DNA of 64,000 bases from Phytopythium helicoides (taxonomy: Eukaryota > Oomycota > Peronosporomycetes > Pythiales > Pythiaceae): NCBI GenBank assembly GCA_024867545.1, contig JANFNE010000016.1, positions 496,001 to 560,000 on the forward strand, written 5' to 3'. Shown here piece after piece: positions 40,192-49,979 of this stretch. The notes under the pieces are model-generated. The model searched no databases and had not been told where the DNA came from. It worked only from the letters and a program-made list of their open reading frames with translations. Within the stretch, counting starts at the first letter, position 1. The number at the start of each line of letters is the position of its first letter. A program made the translations under genes and the position numbers.

Positions 40192-43100
40192 TTATTCTAC
40201 TGTTGGGATATCAACCCCCATTTGCTTTGCCAATGCATCAATGATGCGCCGTTGCTGCACTGCCTCGGCTCGAAGTTGCTCGACTTCTTTGCTTAGCTTG
40301 TCCAACCGGTTTGTACACTCGGACACTCGCTGCTGCTCACTCTTGAGGGCTTCGACGACGACAGGCACGACTCGCGCATACGCCACATGTTCAAATCCGT
40401 CGCTATCGTGGACGACAACCTGTGGCAATATCTTCTCGACTTCTTGTGCAATGAAGCCAAGTTCGCGAGAGTCACTCGGGAAGCTTCGATCAGGAAATTC
40501 GTCCGCTCGGAGGCTGTACTCTACCCCTCTCAGCTGACTTACAATCTCTGAGGCATTGCTAATAGTGACAATGTCGCGCTTGAAGCGAACATCAGACGCA
40601 TCAACGTATGCACCAGAGCCCATAACGTGACCATCAACGGTGATACTCGAGCCAAAGTATGCGCTTGACTCCACAAACAACTCGCCGCGCATCTCGACTG
40701 TGTCGATTTCAGTCATGTTGACATTGCTGATGTGCCCGCTCGTGATCTCAACGCCTCGAAGCTCGCTTTGTGTCATATCAATGGACCCACGTACACGGCG
40801 CGCCTCAAGCTGATCGACTTTGAGCGTTGAGGTAGAAGCGTCGAAGCGCAGCCCATCATGCTGTTCGAGCTTTCCACTTTTCCCGTACACTGCGACGTAG
40901 CCTGCGTCCCGCCCCGACACCTCAACTGAGTGCACCGTCAACTTCACCTCGCTGCCTCCCACATGAACATCATCGCTACTGTCAGAGGCTGTTGCATCAC
41001 TTTCCTCCCGATCGCCGATATTCGTGAGCAATGACGCGATATTTGACGCTATGTTGCCATTAAACCGCTCCCCGGCGCCGGAGATTCCACCCGCTGATAG
41101 CATACGCCATTGTGTGCCGTCAAAGACGTGGAGTGCAATTGCTCCTGGTGGTAGCATCAAATCTCCTGTGATGATATCGTCATCATCATTTTGGATCAAG
41201 AGTAGCTGCCCAACAATCGCGTTAGATGAGTCGATGCGGGCAGCGTTTGGGTTGCCTGACGCATCTCCATCGTCGGTAATTCGGACGTAACTATGCGTAC
41301 TAGGGATCACAAGACCGTTCGCTGCACTGAGCAGTAGAGGCGATGCAACCAGCTGTGCAGTAGCGACAAGTGCTCCATCTGCAACTATTTTCCCGCCGCT
41401 TGACGTCATGATGTCACCGCTAGTTTCGACACTGCCTCGCGAATCAACAGAGAACGTGCTGAGTGAGGAAGATGATGCTGAATCACGAACATCAATCAGT
41501 TGAAAGGGTGGGGAATTTCCTTCCTTTCGTTGATCTGCCACATCAAAAGCGAGTAAAGCGCCAGCAAAGTGCGCATTCGTTGCAGCAATACGCAGCGCAA
41601 CACCGTTGAGCTCTTGGGTCTTGACAGTAAGTCCACCATTCTCAATCTCAAACCCATCTCTTGTCGTCAGAGTACCTGAATCGACTTGAATTCCTCCCGA
41701 CTTTACACGAAGCCCACCAGAACCAAGTTCGATTCCTCCAGAAGGCACATCGAGGCCTCCTGCAGCTACCCGCAGTCCTCCCGAATGAATCGTAGTCAAA
41801 CCTGAATCGGCAACTTCGAACACAACCTTCCCAGACGGAGTATCCAATCGTTGTCCTTGTTGGTCTGAAGGGCGTTGGAATACACGAAGAGCTGGTGTTG
41901 TAGTAGATGCTGCTCGGACATTGACTTGACCACTCAACACGTTGACGTTGCCACCACCAAGTACCAAATCGTCCTTCCGTAATTCGAGCCCACCATTTCG
42001 CACCCGAATCCCATCTGCAAGGACCTGCAGCCCTCCTCTCTCGAGGCGAAGTCCTCCTCGAAGTACTTCAAGGCCTCCGTCATGGATGACAGTGTTTCCA
42101 GCACCAGTAATTCGCAAAATTGCCCCTGTCGCCATTGAAACCCGAAGAAAATCGGGGGTGTTGGTCGGGATTGCGCTTGTGACACCCATGTTTATCGCAC
42201 TCACACGCATTTCAAGGTGGAAGAGTGGATCGTTGTCGGCTGAATCACTGTCTGAGCTCCCACTTCTGCTCGGATCCAATTGAAGAAGATGATGCATCTT
42301 GCTATTTACAAGCCGCAGCCGTGCAGCATCAAGCTCGAGCGATCCACCGCGCGAGATATGAAGATTGCCACGTTGGAGCACGATGTCCCCGCGAGCAACA
42401 TTAAGGGATCCGTGAAGCAGCGCTGCATTTCCTTGCCCATCTAGCGTGAGCACAGTGGCTCCTCCTGCGTCGGCCTTGATGAGGTTGAAGTCTGCAGAAA
42501 GATCACGCGCTGCTGTTATACGCAACACGTTGCCGGAGAAGAAAGGTCCTGGAGCTGGAGCAACGAGCACATCCTCTGCGTCATTGTTGTCTGCGCACGC
42601 ATCACCGTAGAAACCTTCTTGGCACTTGCACACTCCAGTGGTGCGTTCACACGTTCCATGACTACTGCACTCGGAGTACGGCTTGACACCAGAGTCGTCA
42701 GAAATCGACTCAAAGCTGCATCGCACAGATCCTGCGGCAGCAGAGTTAGATAGTCGAAGAGCGCTTGCATCACACCAGAAGTCGTTTGCGCGCGGGTTGC
42801 CGTCGTGGGAATGCAGATTGTTCATGACTGGGAACGTCGGGAACGAGTGGAGTGCCAGCTCGAAGGTCGCGCGACCACTCTGCTGGTCAAAGTCGATGCG
42901 TGTGCACGTCTAACAGTATCATCAATCAATCTGTTAGCCGATAGAGAGGTGCTGTAAAGAACTAGCGTCAGTAGATTACCAGGTGGCCGAGGTTCTGGAA
43001 GCGCTGGAAGGCACGCGTGCAGGTCGCTGAGGTGGCGTCCGCCAACGACCGTAGCTCAAATTCAACAGAGTGTGCCTGAAAGTTGAGGCAGCAGAGCCCC

Positions 43101-43470
43101 TCCAGCAACGCTAGCTCCACCTTCAATACTCATGCGAAGCTTCTTGTCGTCCTTCCTGGGCGACGTCGGGTCCACTCCGTGTGGGCATAGACCTTGAAAC
43201 TCACCACAGGACGTTAGAAACAACATCGAGCACTGTTTGGAGGTCTCAAAACCTACGAATGGCGCAGTCGTCGCCCGTGAAGCCCCACTCGCAGTTGCAC
43301 ACGTAGGATCCTTGACGGCTGAGAGCGCACGAGCCGTGCAGCGAGCACTGGTTATCGATTCCTGGACAGCGCGAGCCGATGACTTCCACCTCTCGAGCTT
43401 GGCTTGGGATTGCATAGAGAAGAGAAAGCAGCAGCAACAGCTGCAACATCGGCACTACACGTTGCGTCAT
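40192..43470 (-). CDS. Secreted EGF-like protein with a C-terminal S74 intramolecular chaperone domain
   Basis: A multi-exon gene on the minus strand. Exon 1 starts at the ATG at 43470 and encodes a signal peptide (MLQLLLLLSLLYAIPSQA) and an EGF-like module (QCSLHGSCALSRQGSYVC, then EWGFTGDDC). A middle exon ends at 42980 (FELRSLADATSATC) and, after a 70-base intron (42910-42979), the last exon 42909-40192 carries a second EGF module (SECSSHGTCERTTGVCKC), then hundreds of residues of repeated Gly-Gly-Leu strands (GGLRVAAGGLDVPSGGIEL), as in a beta-helical fibre. The C-terminus is a Peptidase S74 chaperone: DVRFKRDIVTI, ELGFIAQEVEKILPQVV, a YARVVPVVVEALK helix and a coiled coil. In phage tail spikes and animal MYRF this domain trimerises and cleaves itself off. 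The exon 1/2 junction (about 43100-43250) is uncertain and may contain a frameshift. Probable trimeric adhesin of the cell surface. Confidence 0.85.
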
Positions 43471-43485
43471 GGAGCAGAGAAGCGG

Positions 43486-43501
43486 AAATGGCAAAGTGAG
43501 C
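43486..43501 (-). promoter_or_regulatory. Oomycete core promoter of the EGF-S74 gene
   Basis: GCTCACTTTGCCATTT on the minus strand, 14 of 16 positions fitting the oomycete Inr and flanking-region consensus, 16 bases before the ATG at 43470. It supports this start. Confidence 0.65.
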
Positions 43502-43596
43502 CCGAGTCCCGCGTGGCGAAAAGATCCATGGAGAAGCATTTGAAAAGATCCGAACGGGTGGACCACACAAGGTGTAGCCATTCATGTTGAAGTCGA

Positions 43597-44167
43597 CTAC
43601 GCGGTGCGACGGTGGTTGCACTCGGGCAGCGCCATGGCCTTAGCGGACTTGCAGCAGTAAGCGGGCTCGAGCCAGAGCTGCTGATTTACTTTGCGCTGCT
43701 CCACCACGAACTCGCACGGCGACTGGTAGACTTTGCCGTCGGATGCGCACAGTGGGTGCTGCAGGTTGTCTAGTGAGCTTGCAGCACTCGCCGTCGTAGT
43801 CGCGCTTAATGTCCGCATCTTCGATTATCGTCTTTTTGATGAACTCGCAATAGGTGTACGTGACCTTGTCCGTGCCACACAAGTGTTTGTCTTCCGGTGG
43901 TGGCAACGCTGCGTCATGCAGAACCCCGCATGTGCCGGCGTGGGTGATTGTGAGACTTGTGGGGACACTCAGGAATTCGTACAATCCTTGGGCGATGCAG
44001 TAGTCACACAGGCTTTCGTAAGTTTCACCGTCTGAACCGCACACAGGTGAGTTATGCTTCTCGTCCTTCTTGCAGACGCTATCGTCAGGGAGGTCAAACG
44101 GATCCTCAGCATTCGAGAGAGCGACTGAGACATAAAGCGCAAGCGCAAGCGCGATATGCGGACGCAT
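43597..44167 (-). CDS. Secreted three-domain Kazal-type protease inhibitor
   Basis: The ATG at 44167 opens a signal peptide (MRPHIALALALYVSVALSNA). Three Kazal-like domains follow: the first with PVCGSDGETYESLCDYC, the second with HLCGTDKVTYTYCEF and a C-terminal DYDGEC, and the third with PLCASDGKVYQSPCEFVVE ending near a CC pair. The third domain is in another frame; the shift lies near 43775-43795, where removing one base would restore continuity. Extracellular Kazal inhibitors of oomycetes (the EPI group) block host subtilisin-like proteases, which is the likely role here. If the shift is real the protein would have two Kazal domains and an unrelated basic tail. The gene lies in a run of secreted-protein genes on the minus strand. 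Confidence 0.85.
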
Positions 44168-44415
44168 GGATGCTTGGCTGCCTGGAAGTGGCTTGAAAAT
44201 GGTTGGGGTGATTGCGAGGTGAGTCGCCGATCGCCGTAAATTTTGGTCTGGTAGTTTGAAACGGACGTCGGATTGAGATCAACCGATGGCAGTGCGCCGT
44301 CGCGCTATTCGACGCTTATTCTCACCATGCACCCCCTTCGTCGCATGAGTAGCACCAGAAATTTCCAACTGGATCGTAAATATGTTTTGAGGAGAAGGAT
44401 GGTTGGTCTAGTAGT

Positions 44416-44980
44416 CTACATGGCGCTCACGTCGCGTCCGGCGCGACGCACACCTGCAACGGGAGGACACTCTGTCACCGCAAGTTGACAACTCTGCGTC
44501 GGCTCCAACCTGCACGCGAGACCGTCCAGCACATCGTCTAGAGTCGCAGTAGTCTCGACACACGCGCTCAACGCTCGATCCTGCAGCTGCTGCCTCGCAC
44601 CGCTGGAATTCCCCGCAGCTCGCGTCTCCTCCAACTGTGCACGATCCCTTGGGGTCCTTTGTCCTCACCAGTTTGCCAGCTTCATCCATCTCGACCGTCT
44701 GCAGTTCTCTAGCAGCGATGTCTGTGTCTATTGATGATGAGCTGGAAGCTTTAAAAGCCGAGTAGGTCGTTGTCGAGGACCCGTCGGCGTTGCAGACCAC
44801 CTCGACGCGCGTCAAGTCCGCTCCAGAGCCCATGACCGACGCTGACGGTATGCACGGCGTTCGAGAAGCTGCAGCTGGAGCTGCTGGTACCTGAGACGAA
44901 CGAGACGAGAGCGAGAACTCGGCCGGATGAGCCACCGGCGCCGCGGCAAGCGCGAGCGCGAGCAGCAGCCGCAGCCGCAT
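44416..44980 (-). CDS. Secreted cysteine-containing protein of unknown function
   Basis: The ATG at 44980 opens a signal peptide (MRLRLLLALALAAAPVAHPA), then a Ser/Ala/Pro-rich region, a middle part with VEVVCNADGSSTTTYSAFK, and a cysteine-rich segment (GSCTVGGDASCGEFQRC). Downstream, two readings compete. Without a shift the frame continues to 44408 through an Arg-rich tail. With a one-base shift near 44575 it continues as ALSACVETTATLDDVLDGLA and ends at 44416 with four more cysteines. The second reading has more natural composition and I prefer it. I know of no family name. It sits next to the Kazal inhibitor, same strand. Confidence 0.6.
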
Positions 44981-45141
44981 GAACCAAGCGGCGCAACTAG
45001 CGCAATGGCCGTTTAGCGCTAATTTTAGCTTCGTTTGGCGCCGGTCGCCGTTGTTGATTGGGTGAATAAAAATATATCATCCATTTCAGCCAATGAAAAG
45101 ATTATAGATTTCAAAATAGGGCTGGAAGAGTCCGAGCGGTC

Positions 45142-45624
45142 ATGGAGTCACCTGCTGCCGCCGCCGCCGCTGGAGGCGAGCGCACGTTCCTCTCGAACGC
45201 GCAGAAGCTGCAGCTGCGCGCGTTCTGGGCGGCCAACGCGGCTCTGAAGCCGGCGGAGGTGTCTGCGTGGGCGTTGGAGCGCTTCGGGTGTCGTGTGGGC
45301 CGCGCCACGCTCTACCGCATCAGCCGAGCGCCGGAGTCCGCGTTTTCAGGCGGCAGGGCGAGTGCCAAGAAGCCGCGGCGGGTCAAGTTTCCTGAGTTCG
45401 AGCGTGAGCTGCTGGTGTTCTGTGAGCATCGGCGGGGGCTGCGGAGAAGGCTGACGGACGAAGAGCTACTGCGCGAGGCCGCGGAGATCCGAGAGAGGCT
45501 TGGGATCCACAGCGACGAGCTCAAGCTGTCCAACGGATGGCTGCACAGCTTCAAGGAGCGACACGAGCTGCGAGCGCCTGTTCGGCCGAAGGGAATGGAT
45601 GAAGAGGTCGGTGGGGAAGGCTGA
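45142..45624 (+). CDS. CENP-B-like DNA-binding protein, probably of transposase origin
   Basis: A 160-residue single-exon protein. Residues about 15-62 form a psq-like helix-turn-helix (LSNAQKLQLRAFWAANAALK, then FGCRVGRATLYRI). Residues about 82-145 resemble the HTH_CENPB (Tc5) domain: FPEFERELLVFCEHRR, LTDEELLREAAEIRERLGI and LSNGWLHSFKERHEL. This pair of domains is the DNA-binding half of pogo/Tigger transposases and of CENP-B, with no DDE nuclease domain downstream, so the gene looks like a domesticated remnant rather than an active element. It might bind centromeric or promoter DNA; the target is unknown. No terminal inverted repeats are evident nearby. Confidence 0.8.
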   Translation: MESPAAAAAAGGERTFLSNAQKLQLRAFWAANAALKPAEVSAWALERFGCRVGRATLYRISRAPESAFSGGRASAKKPRRVKFPEFERELLVFCEHRRGLRRRLTDEELLREAAEIRERLGIHSDELKLSNGWLHSFKERHELRAPVRPKGMDEEVGGEG

Positions 45625-45844
45625 GGGCCTTGAGAATAGCCCGGTGATGGATGAAAAGGAGGTTCGCGACAGGCTTTAGTTCAGGGTTCTGAGGCTCCCG
45701 TCGTGGCAGGAACCGAAGGGAAGCTCCAGAGGAAGGAATTAGTCCAACAAAACCATCAGAAGCCACAAAAAGAGACAGCTCGGTCCACGACCAAAGTAGC
45801 AGAACACCTCGGGCTCTCGTCAACTTCAGCAGCCAACAAGAACT

Positions 45845-46331
45845 ATGGAACAAAACCAGCAGAAGACATCGCGCGTGGCTCCGCTCTTATACATTTCGGC
45901 AAAAGGCAGTCAGCTCTGTGCAGACAAAGAGCTTCTTCAACTGGGACCGTGTTGGTGGGATGCTCGACTTGGAGTTGTTCTCTGTTGTCAATAACGGCAT
46001 CTGTGTACTGCGCGATGGGATTTTCCAAATCAATGTGGATATCGTACACAGCGAGGCCGCGGGTGAGGTCTCTGCTTCTTCTGGCGTAGTCTTCAAAGTT
46101 TGGAAAGACGATATGATGGTTTTGGGCGAGTGTTCATCTCGTCTACAACAAGAGAACGGGATAGCGCTGAGTGCGATCCAGCTGCAGACAACAATTTCAA
46201 CGAACTCGGTGATCCGAGTGGAATTTCTTGCGCCTGGATTCGCGGTTCATAGCAGCCGCCTTGTTGTAAAATTTGTGTCCGATCATCAATCCCTTTCGGT
46301 TCCGCCTTCCGTAGCTACTCTGACGTTATAG
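45845..46331 (+). CDS. Possible C1q/TNF-like jelly-roll protein, weak
   Basis: The frame from 45918 to 46331 reads as a chain of beta-strands (LFSVVNNGICVLRDGIFQIN, VVFKVWKDDMMVLGECSS, AIQLQTTISTNSVIRVEFLA, SSRLVVKFVS), with spacing like the C1q/TNF jelly roll. An ATG at 45845 in another frame starts MEQNQQKTSRVAPLYISAKG and would join it with a shift near 45915-45940. No signal peptide is seen. The family call is only a resemblance in strand pattern, and the gene structure is uncertain; a spliced or frameshifted gene or a fragment are both possible. Confidence 0.35.
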
Positions 46332-46534
46332 TGGTATACAAGTGCTGCAAAATTCAATGTTTCAATCAAGTAAGATGCTGACTTCTTCAAGCTTACATGC
46401 GGAGATCAAAACTATATACTTCGGTAAGTAGCCACGTTATTCAAAACACAAGCCCGAAGTCAAAATCTGTAGCAACCCAAAACATTCTTTTGTGCGATCT
46501 ACCACTATCTCAAGCTTCACGCAAAGAAGAGCAT

Positions 46535-47155
46535 TTAGCAATGCACACGACCCGTCGACTGACAGTTGGTCACCACGAACCGGTTACCGTCCGAGCACTT
46601 GCCGCTCGCAATGTCACCGCGGTCGATCGGCTCGAACTTGGTGCGCCAGTAGCGCACCCACATGCCGTTGTTCTGGATCTTCTCGTAGCGCCAGTTGTCA
46701 CGGCCCTTGGTGATCTCCGCCTGCACCTTGGCGGCAGCACCGATGGCACACGTGCGCGAGGGAGTGGAGATCCAGCACGCGACCTGCTGGCACTCCTTCT
46801 TGTTCTTCATGAAGGCGTCTGTGATGAGAGGGGTGATGGCCGACGCGATCGAGAAGGCGGCCACGACGCCCTCGACCACTTGGAGCTCGCGACCCTCACC
46901 GTCCGTGACCTGGGTCAGCTGCGTCTCCACATCGATGTCAGCGTCGACATCCGCATCGACGTCGATGTCAAGGTCGGTCGTGTTGGCGTGGTAGACGTCT
47001 GCGTCGATGAACGGGACGTCCATGTTGGCGGCGACGTTGACGTCGTTGACAAATTTGAGGTTGGTCGTGGCCGTCCCGGTGGAGTCGGCATCAGCGGTGG
47101 CAGAGTACGCGGCGACGGCGGCGAGCGCGGCGATGGTGGCGGTGAAGCACTTCAT
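46535..47155 (-). CDS. Secreted six-cysteine protein, family A, copy A1
   Basis: A 206-residue protein I do not recognise. A signal peptide (MKCFTATIAALAAVAAYSAT) is followed by an Asn/Val/Asp-rich region whose residues 61-77 alternate Asp with Val, Ile or Ala (DLDIDVDADVDADIDVE), then GEGRELQ, a hydrophobic stretch (VVEGVVAAFSIASAITPL) and a C-terminal domain with six cysteines: 122, 127, 136, 187, 198 and 206, the last being the final residue. Motifs are CQQVACWISTP, EITKGRDN, GMWVRYWRTKFEP, DRGDIASGKC and VTNCQ. The C-terminal domain is clearly related to that of family B. The acidic part plus RELQ looks like a propeptide, which is inference. The ATG is preceded by an initiator motif at 47241-47252. 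A1 is the most diverged copy of family A. Confidence 0.9.
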   Translation of the reverse strand: MKCFTATIAALAAVAAYSATADADSTGTATTNLKFVNDVNVAANMDVPFIDADVYHANTTDLDIDVDADVDADIDVETQLTQVTDGEGRELQVVEGVVAAFSIASAITPLITDAFMKNKKECQQVACWISTPSRTCAIGAAAKVQAEITKGRDNWRYEKIQNNGMWVRYWRTKFEPIDRGDIASGKCSDGNRFVVTNCQSTGRVHC

Positions 47156-47240
47156 GGTCGTGTCGGTGTCGGTGTTCTGGTCGGACTTGACTTAACAGGG
47201 AAAGGAAGCTTGCTGAGCAGGCTTGTCCGGCTGATGTCGA

Positions 47241-47252
47241 GATGGAGAATGA
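47241..47252 (-). promoter_or_regulatory. Inr motif of A1
   Basis: TCATTCTCCATC on the minus strand, fitting the oomycete Inr (TCATTYYNCAW), 86 bases before the ATG. Present at the same place in A2 (51597-51608), A3 (55785-55796) and A4 (59964-59975). Confidence 0.6.
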
Positions 47253-49388
47253 AAGAACGCAGTACGGCAGCGAACGCAACCTGATGGAAAGTTCACTGCT
47301 TCCCTACTGGGGATTCACGAAATCTTCAAGCTGACAATCCGATGACATCTTTCATCATCCGCACTGTACGGGTCTGTGAGGATTCACGCGAGGTGCAGCA
47401 GCAAACGATCCCCCATCAGTATCATCTTTCGTTGAGGCACTCGCACTCGGACTCACTACTGCTCAGTACAGTGCGTGCGACCTGCGACTTGCGACCTGCG
47501 ACCTGTGTATGCAACCAGCTCGCCATCGATTTGCACCAACTGGTTAGTCGACCGCTCTTCCATTGGGGACTTGTGTTTTGTATTGAAGTAGGCTTGTCCA
47601 TGTTTGCCACCCTTTCACTGTTCGCGCGCAGCGTTATTCCCGTCCACAATCCTCCTGCTCATCCCAAGATCGGCGCGACGCTTGCCTCGCTCCATCATCC
47701 GTGGACGTGGTGTGTGTGAGTCATGCGGACGTTCCAGTGAGGCGTGCCGCATTGAAGTACTACAGTACCATGTGTAGGCAGTGTATCCTTGGATACTTGC
47801 CGCAAGCTCTCGTCCACATACTCGAAAATACTACTACCTACATGCAATGCACAGTGCAGAATTGAAGCTCAAATCTCGCTTGCATGAAGTTGGCGACGCG
47901 GCTCCTTGCTGCTTTCCCGTCTGGAGAACATGCGTTCAGCGACTACGTGCTCCGTGTCGTTGCTTTACCCAGCCTTGTGCTCTGTGATTCCCAATCGGAG
48001 CTGGTCGCTCCAGACATGATGCAATCCACGAGTACTATTTCCCTTACGCTACAATGCATGTGTTGGCTATTGTTGCTAGATACGATACGACATGGGTGGG
48101 GGTAGTTGCTGTTGACGCTACTGTTGTCGGGGCCTTCCAACGCGTGCGTGTTGTGTCTGCCGTCCGAGAGACACGAGGAAATCCTGGGATCGGCAAATGG
48201 AGAACGAACCTCATGGATGACTCCAGTCGTGGACAGTGCGGCTCTCTACATCGTACGTGGTATCACATCACGCCAACCAAAGATCGATCGTCTCACAGAC
48301 TCGCACGGCTACTTCATCAACGACATCGATGAGAAATCACCATGAATATGGACTTTCCCTGTCCACTTGTTGACGCCGGAGCGCGAGTACAGTATCCCAT
48401 CGGCAAGTAACAATAGGACAGTACATGAATGCACAATGGCACCTCCGGTCCATATCCATATCCATATCCATGCTGCACGGCACTGTACTATGTTATGATT
48501 GTGGAACCCATCCAGGCCGAGGTGCTTACTTTCATCGTCGTCGTCGTCGAGTCGTCGATGTCAAGGTGCATTGAGCCTCAGGCGGGGGAACATGCTGTGC
48601 TGCCTTCTCCACCTAGACCTGGCTTCTCAAACTCTCGAACTCTCACACTCACGTCAAAGTAACAGTGGTTCAATCTGAGCCGCCACCATCAATCAATAAT
48701 GCTGTGTGAGCGAGCGAATGAAACGAACGTATGAACGAATGAATGAATGAATGGAGGTCCGGCACCGCAGTACTCTACAATAAGTGAGTGCAGTTGGATA
48801 GGATGCTTCAATGAAACAGGAAGTGAAGCCTCCTCGTCCTCTCCCTGCTCGCCCTCACTTGCTCACCCCCACAACGCCGCTCTCGACGTCGATTTGCAAC
48901 ACTCGATAATCGAGCACCCACCCGTCACTCCAGTAACTTGAACGTTGTGTGTTTGCACTGCCAACAAGGCCGCGTGTCTGGAGGAAGCAACTTTCGGAGG
49001 TCTCCATGGCCGCCATACGATACGATCTTGGGATTTGATCAGACCGCGCTGCTGTAAAGATATATGTACTGCACTACTATAACGATGCGATGCGATCGTA
49101 GATGTGCGCGTGAACAGCAGACGGTGACCAACTTGCTTTCCGTTGGACGCCTTTCCATCACGCCATCGGCCCATCATCGCACCACAACCGGATCCTGGGC
49201 GACGTCCACTCGTGGCGCTGTGACGAATCATCCATGGTCTATCCTAGCGGAGGGGAAGAGGGAGCACAACAATCTTGCCACCAACAACAAACAAATCAAA
49301 CAAATCAAACAATCAAAACAAAACAAAAACAGCCCTCCCAATCGCTCGAGACTCGGCTCTCGTTCGGCCTCGTTCGGAGCCTCCACAA

Positions 49389-49403
49389 CTCACTCTTCAA
49401 TTT
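49389..49403 (+). promoter_or_regulatory. Oomycete core promoter of B1
   Basis: CTCACTCTTCAATTT, one mismatch from the oomycete Inr plus flanking-region consensus, 48 bases before the ATG at 49452. Confidence 0.75.
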
Positions 49404-49451
49404 ATCTCGAAGACAACAAGCAACAAGCTGCCTACCTCCCACACAACTACC

Positions 49452-49979
49452 ATGAAGACCTCCTTCCTCGCTCTACTCGTCGCCGGAATCGTCGCCGTTG
49501 TCAACGCCGACGCCATCCTCGACCAGCAACCGGCTATTGACGTCGACGTCGACGTCGATGTCGACCCCAACTTCAACGCCGACTTTGACTTCAACACCAC
49601 CAGTCGCGAGCTCCAGGCGAGGGTCGCTCCGGGAGACGTCGCGTCCGTCGCCGTCAGTACCATCAGCATCGGCCAGAACATCGCGGCCGCCATCGGCAGT
49701 GCCAGCAAGAAGCAGTGCCACCAGCTCGCGTGCTGGATCGCCAGTCCCACGTACGGCTGCCAGTTCGCGGCCGCCAACTACGTGCAGCGAGAGATCACGC
49801 GCGGTCGCAACTCGTTCTCGGTCGAGAGTTCGGGAAACACCGGCATGTGGGTGCGCTACTGGCGCACGGGATTCTACCCTCCGGACCGCGGCGACATCGC
49901 CAAGGGCACGTGCAACGATGGTCGCTCCTACACCGTGACGAACTGCCAGGCGACCAAGGACAAGTCGGTGCACTGCTGA
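49452..49979 (+). CDS. Secreted six-cysteine protein, family B, copy B1
   Basis: A 175-residue protein of an unknown family. The signal peptide (MKTSFLALLVAGIVAVVNA) is followed by DAILDQQPA, an alternating acidic run at 30-38 (DVDVDVDVD) and FNADFDFNTTSRELQ, then a Ser/Ala/Ile-rich stretch and the six-cysteine domain with Cys at 89, 94, 103, 154, 165 and 175. The spacing C-x4-C-x8-C-x50-C-x10-C matches family A exactly, and both end in Cys. Shared motifs are LACW, EITRGRN, GMWVRYWRTGFYP, DRGDIAKGTC and VTNCQ. It lacks a membrane anchor and should be secreted. B1 differs from the other B copies at a few residues (a longer Asp-Val run, ARV for AKV, CWIASP for CWVASP). Confidence 0.9.
   Translation: MKTSFLALLVAGIVAVVNADAILDQQPAIDVDVDVDVDPNFNADFDFNTTSRELQARVAPGDVASVAVSTISIGQNIAAAIGSASKKQCHQLACWIASPTYGCQFAAANYVQREITRGRNSFSVESSGNTGMWVRYWRTGFYPPDRGDIAKGTCNDGRSYTVTNCQATKDKSVHC

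Larger units (their letters stand above)
47156..49451. promoter_or_regulatory. Divergent spacer between A1 and B1
   Basis: This 2.3 kb spacer separates the starts of A1 and B1 and should hold both promoters. Its counterparts in units 2-4 are 2199-2202 bases. A stretch at about 47880-48345 is strongly conserved between units and contains open frames, but their frames are broken by small indels in other units, so I do not call a gene. Short repeats occur (GCGACCTGC units near 47490, TCCATA units near 48455). Confidence 0.6.

Noticed and set aside
47884..48105. Small frame in the A-B spacers beginning MKLATRLLAAFPSGEH
   Set aside because: It is conserved only because the units are recent copies; the following frames are broken by indels in units 2-4 and no family is recognised.
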